Assembly: GCA_964425255.1 (NCBI GenBank)
Contig: CAYRMV010000044.1
Coordinates: 1 to 22,991 of the forward strand
DNA length: 22,991 nucleotides
Origin: CAYRMV01 sp964425255
GTDB taxonomy: Bacteria > Bacteroidota > Bacteroidia > Flavobacteriales_D > Crocinitomicaceae
Reading direction: 5' to 3'
In this document: positions 22,038 to 22,991 of the stretch, piece after piece
How the letters are laid out: each line of letters opens with the position of its first letter
Position numbering within the stretch: position 1 is the first letter of the stretch
Position numbers and translations under genes: made by a program
Notes under the pieces: generated by a model
Databases searched by the model: none
The model's input: only the letters and a program-made list of their open reading frames with translations
What the model was told of the DNA's origin: nothing

Positions 22038-22930
22038 TGGAAAACAAAAAGTATACACTTTTAATCATCGATGACGATGCACAAAACCGTCAATTACTGG
22101 TTCGTTTTCTAGAAGCGAATGATCAATTTGTGATTTACTCTGCTCCATCCGGTAAAGTTGGTCTTGAAATTGCCTTTCACGAAATACCCAATGTGATTAT
22201 CTTGGATTGGCAAATGCCCGAAATGAACGGAATTGAAGTTTTATCTCGTCTTAAATCAAATTCAGCAACCAAAGAAATTCCAGTCATTATGTTCACCGGA
22301 ATCATGACGGATACCCGTTCTCTTCGGCAATCTTTACAACTTGGCGCGCATGATTTTTTAAGAAAACCGATTGAAGCTGTTGAATTAGAAGCTAGAATCA
22401 ATGCGGTAATTCGACAAGAAGAACGCAAGAAAGAAATCATCGAACAACAACTAAAAATCATTTCGCTCGAAAAAAAACAACTTCAAATTGAACTCGACGC
22501 TCGAGAACGAGAAGTGATTAATTATGCTAAATCTTTATCAAGTAAAAATGAACTTTTTTCTCAGTTTTTAGATGGGATGAAACAATTCATCCGCGTAGGA
22601 AACCTAAATGCCGAACAAGCAAGTCAACTCAATGCCTTAACCAACGAACTGAAACAAAATCTAAATATCCTAAAAAGCTACGAAGAATTTGATGAATTAT
22701 TTGCTCAATTAAACCCTCAATTTATTGATTCCTTAAAATCACTCGGGATTCCTCTGACCGAAAACGAGCGCCAGTTAATCACCTATATTCGATTGAATCT
22801 TTCCAATAAAGAAATTGCTGCTTTGCTTTTTGTTTCCATCGCTGCTGTGGAAAAAGCAAAATATAGATTGAAGTCTAAACTAAACATTGACTCTAACATC
22901 AATTTAAACGATTTCATACTTTCAATTTAA
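22037..22930 (+). CDS. Response regulator, REC plus LuxR-type HTH
   Basis: A 297-residue response regulator. The receiver domain (about 7-122) has the acidic pocket DDD (12-14), phosphoacceptor D57 in VIILDWQMPEMNG, the switch Thr in MFTG and Lys in LRKP. A long coiled-coil linker (about 122-165) and a helical region follow, then a LuxR/GerE-type DNA-binding domain at the C-terminus (about 235-297, LTENERQLITYIRLNLSNKEIAALLFVSIAAVEKAKYRLKSKL). The HTH wording resembles that of Bacteroidota LuxR regulators fused to TPR sensors. The linker is longer than in NarL-type regulators, which may set up dimerisation. It is most likely phosphorylated by the coupled kinase and perhaps also by the first one. 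Targets are unknown. Confidence 0.92.
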   Translation: MENKKYTLLIIDDDAQNRQLLVRFLEANDQFVIYSAPSGKVGLEIAFHEIPNVIILDWQMPEMNGIEVLSRLKSNSATKEIPVIMFTGIMTDTRSLRQSLQLGAHDFLRKPIEAVELEARINAVIRQEERKKEIIEQQLKIISLEKKQLQIELDAREREVINYAKSLSSKNELFSQFLDGMKQFIRVGNLNAEQASQLNALTNELKQNLNILKSYEEFDELFAQLNPQFIDSLKSLGIPLTENERQLITYIRLNLSNKEIAALLFVSIAAVEKAKYRLKSKLNIDSNINLNDFILSI

Positions 22931-22933
22931 ATT

Positions 22934-22953
22934 TAATTATGCGCGCATAATTA
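22934..22953 (+). terminator. Palindromic terminator after response regulator
   Basis: TAATTATGCG and its exact complement CGCATAATTA form a 20-bp perfect palindrome starting 4 nt after the regulator stop, followed by TTTTAAC. As RNA it can fold with a GCGC loop and a short U-tract, so an intrinsic terminator of the kinase/regulator operon is likely, though a dimeric protein site is possible. Confidence 0.55.
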
Positions 22954-22991
22954 TTTTAACACTTATTTAATTCGGTGTCCACCATTTGTCC

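Overview
The window reads as a chromosomal stretch of a low-GC Bacteroidota bacterium, most likely Flavobacteriales (a Crocinitomicaceae/Fluviicola-like genome is my guess, not shown). The signs are a GldA-type ABC ATPase, two genes with C-terminal type IX secretion (T9SS) sorting domains, a TonB receptor with a carboxypeptidase-like N-terminal domain, a HYC_CC_PP-type Cys-rich protein, and many copies of the Bacteroidota sigma factor -7 element TAnnTTTG just upstream of starts. No tRNA, rRNA, insertion sequence or CRISPR array was seen.

Layout. (1) 82-984: gldA-like ATPase, followed by a roughly 750-bp gene-free stretch with decayed repeats and a palindrome-ended repeat array. (2) 1740-3147: pirin and nitroreductase genes, an apparent operon, followed by a second repeat array. 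(3) 3359-5262 (-): two secreted T9SS-type proteins; the distal one is split by a third copy of the same palindrome. (4) 5374-8493 (-): a probable metal-handling operon, HYC_CC_PP-like protein, TonB receptor, HMA metallochaperone, ending in a good terminator. (5) 8555-12192 (-): a membrane thioredoxin-like protein, then the operon SulP anion transporter, beta-carbonic anhydrase, AlkD DNA glycosylase. (6) 12249-13742 (-): kbl and a small exported protein. (7) 14027-15384: ECF sigma factor and its RskA-type anti-sigma factor with overlapping ends. (8) 15485-17358: gamma-carbonic anhydrase-like protein, truncated haemoglobin, and a convergent EamA transporter. (9) 17526-22930: two paralogous TPR sensor histidine kinases and a LuxR-type response regulator translationally coupled to the second kinase.

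The most unusual content is the dispersed palindromic repeat with half-site GTTGAGGCGCGATT. It occurs three times in 2.3 kb: twice as a palindrome capping a tandem array of direct half-sites that decays with distance from the palindrome, and once inside a coding region, where its central TTAA supplies an in-frame stop that separates a secreted protein from its sorting domain. The second point of interest is the three-gene TPR-kinase/TPR-kinase/LuxR-regulator module, in which only the kinase coupled to the regulator carries an extra C-terminal segment of about 80 residues. Functional calls rest on motifs recognised by eye; no database search was run.
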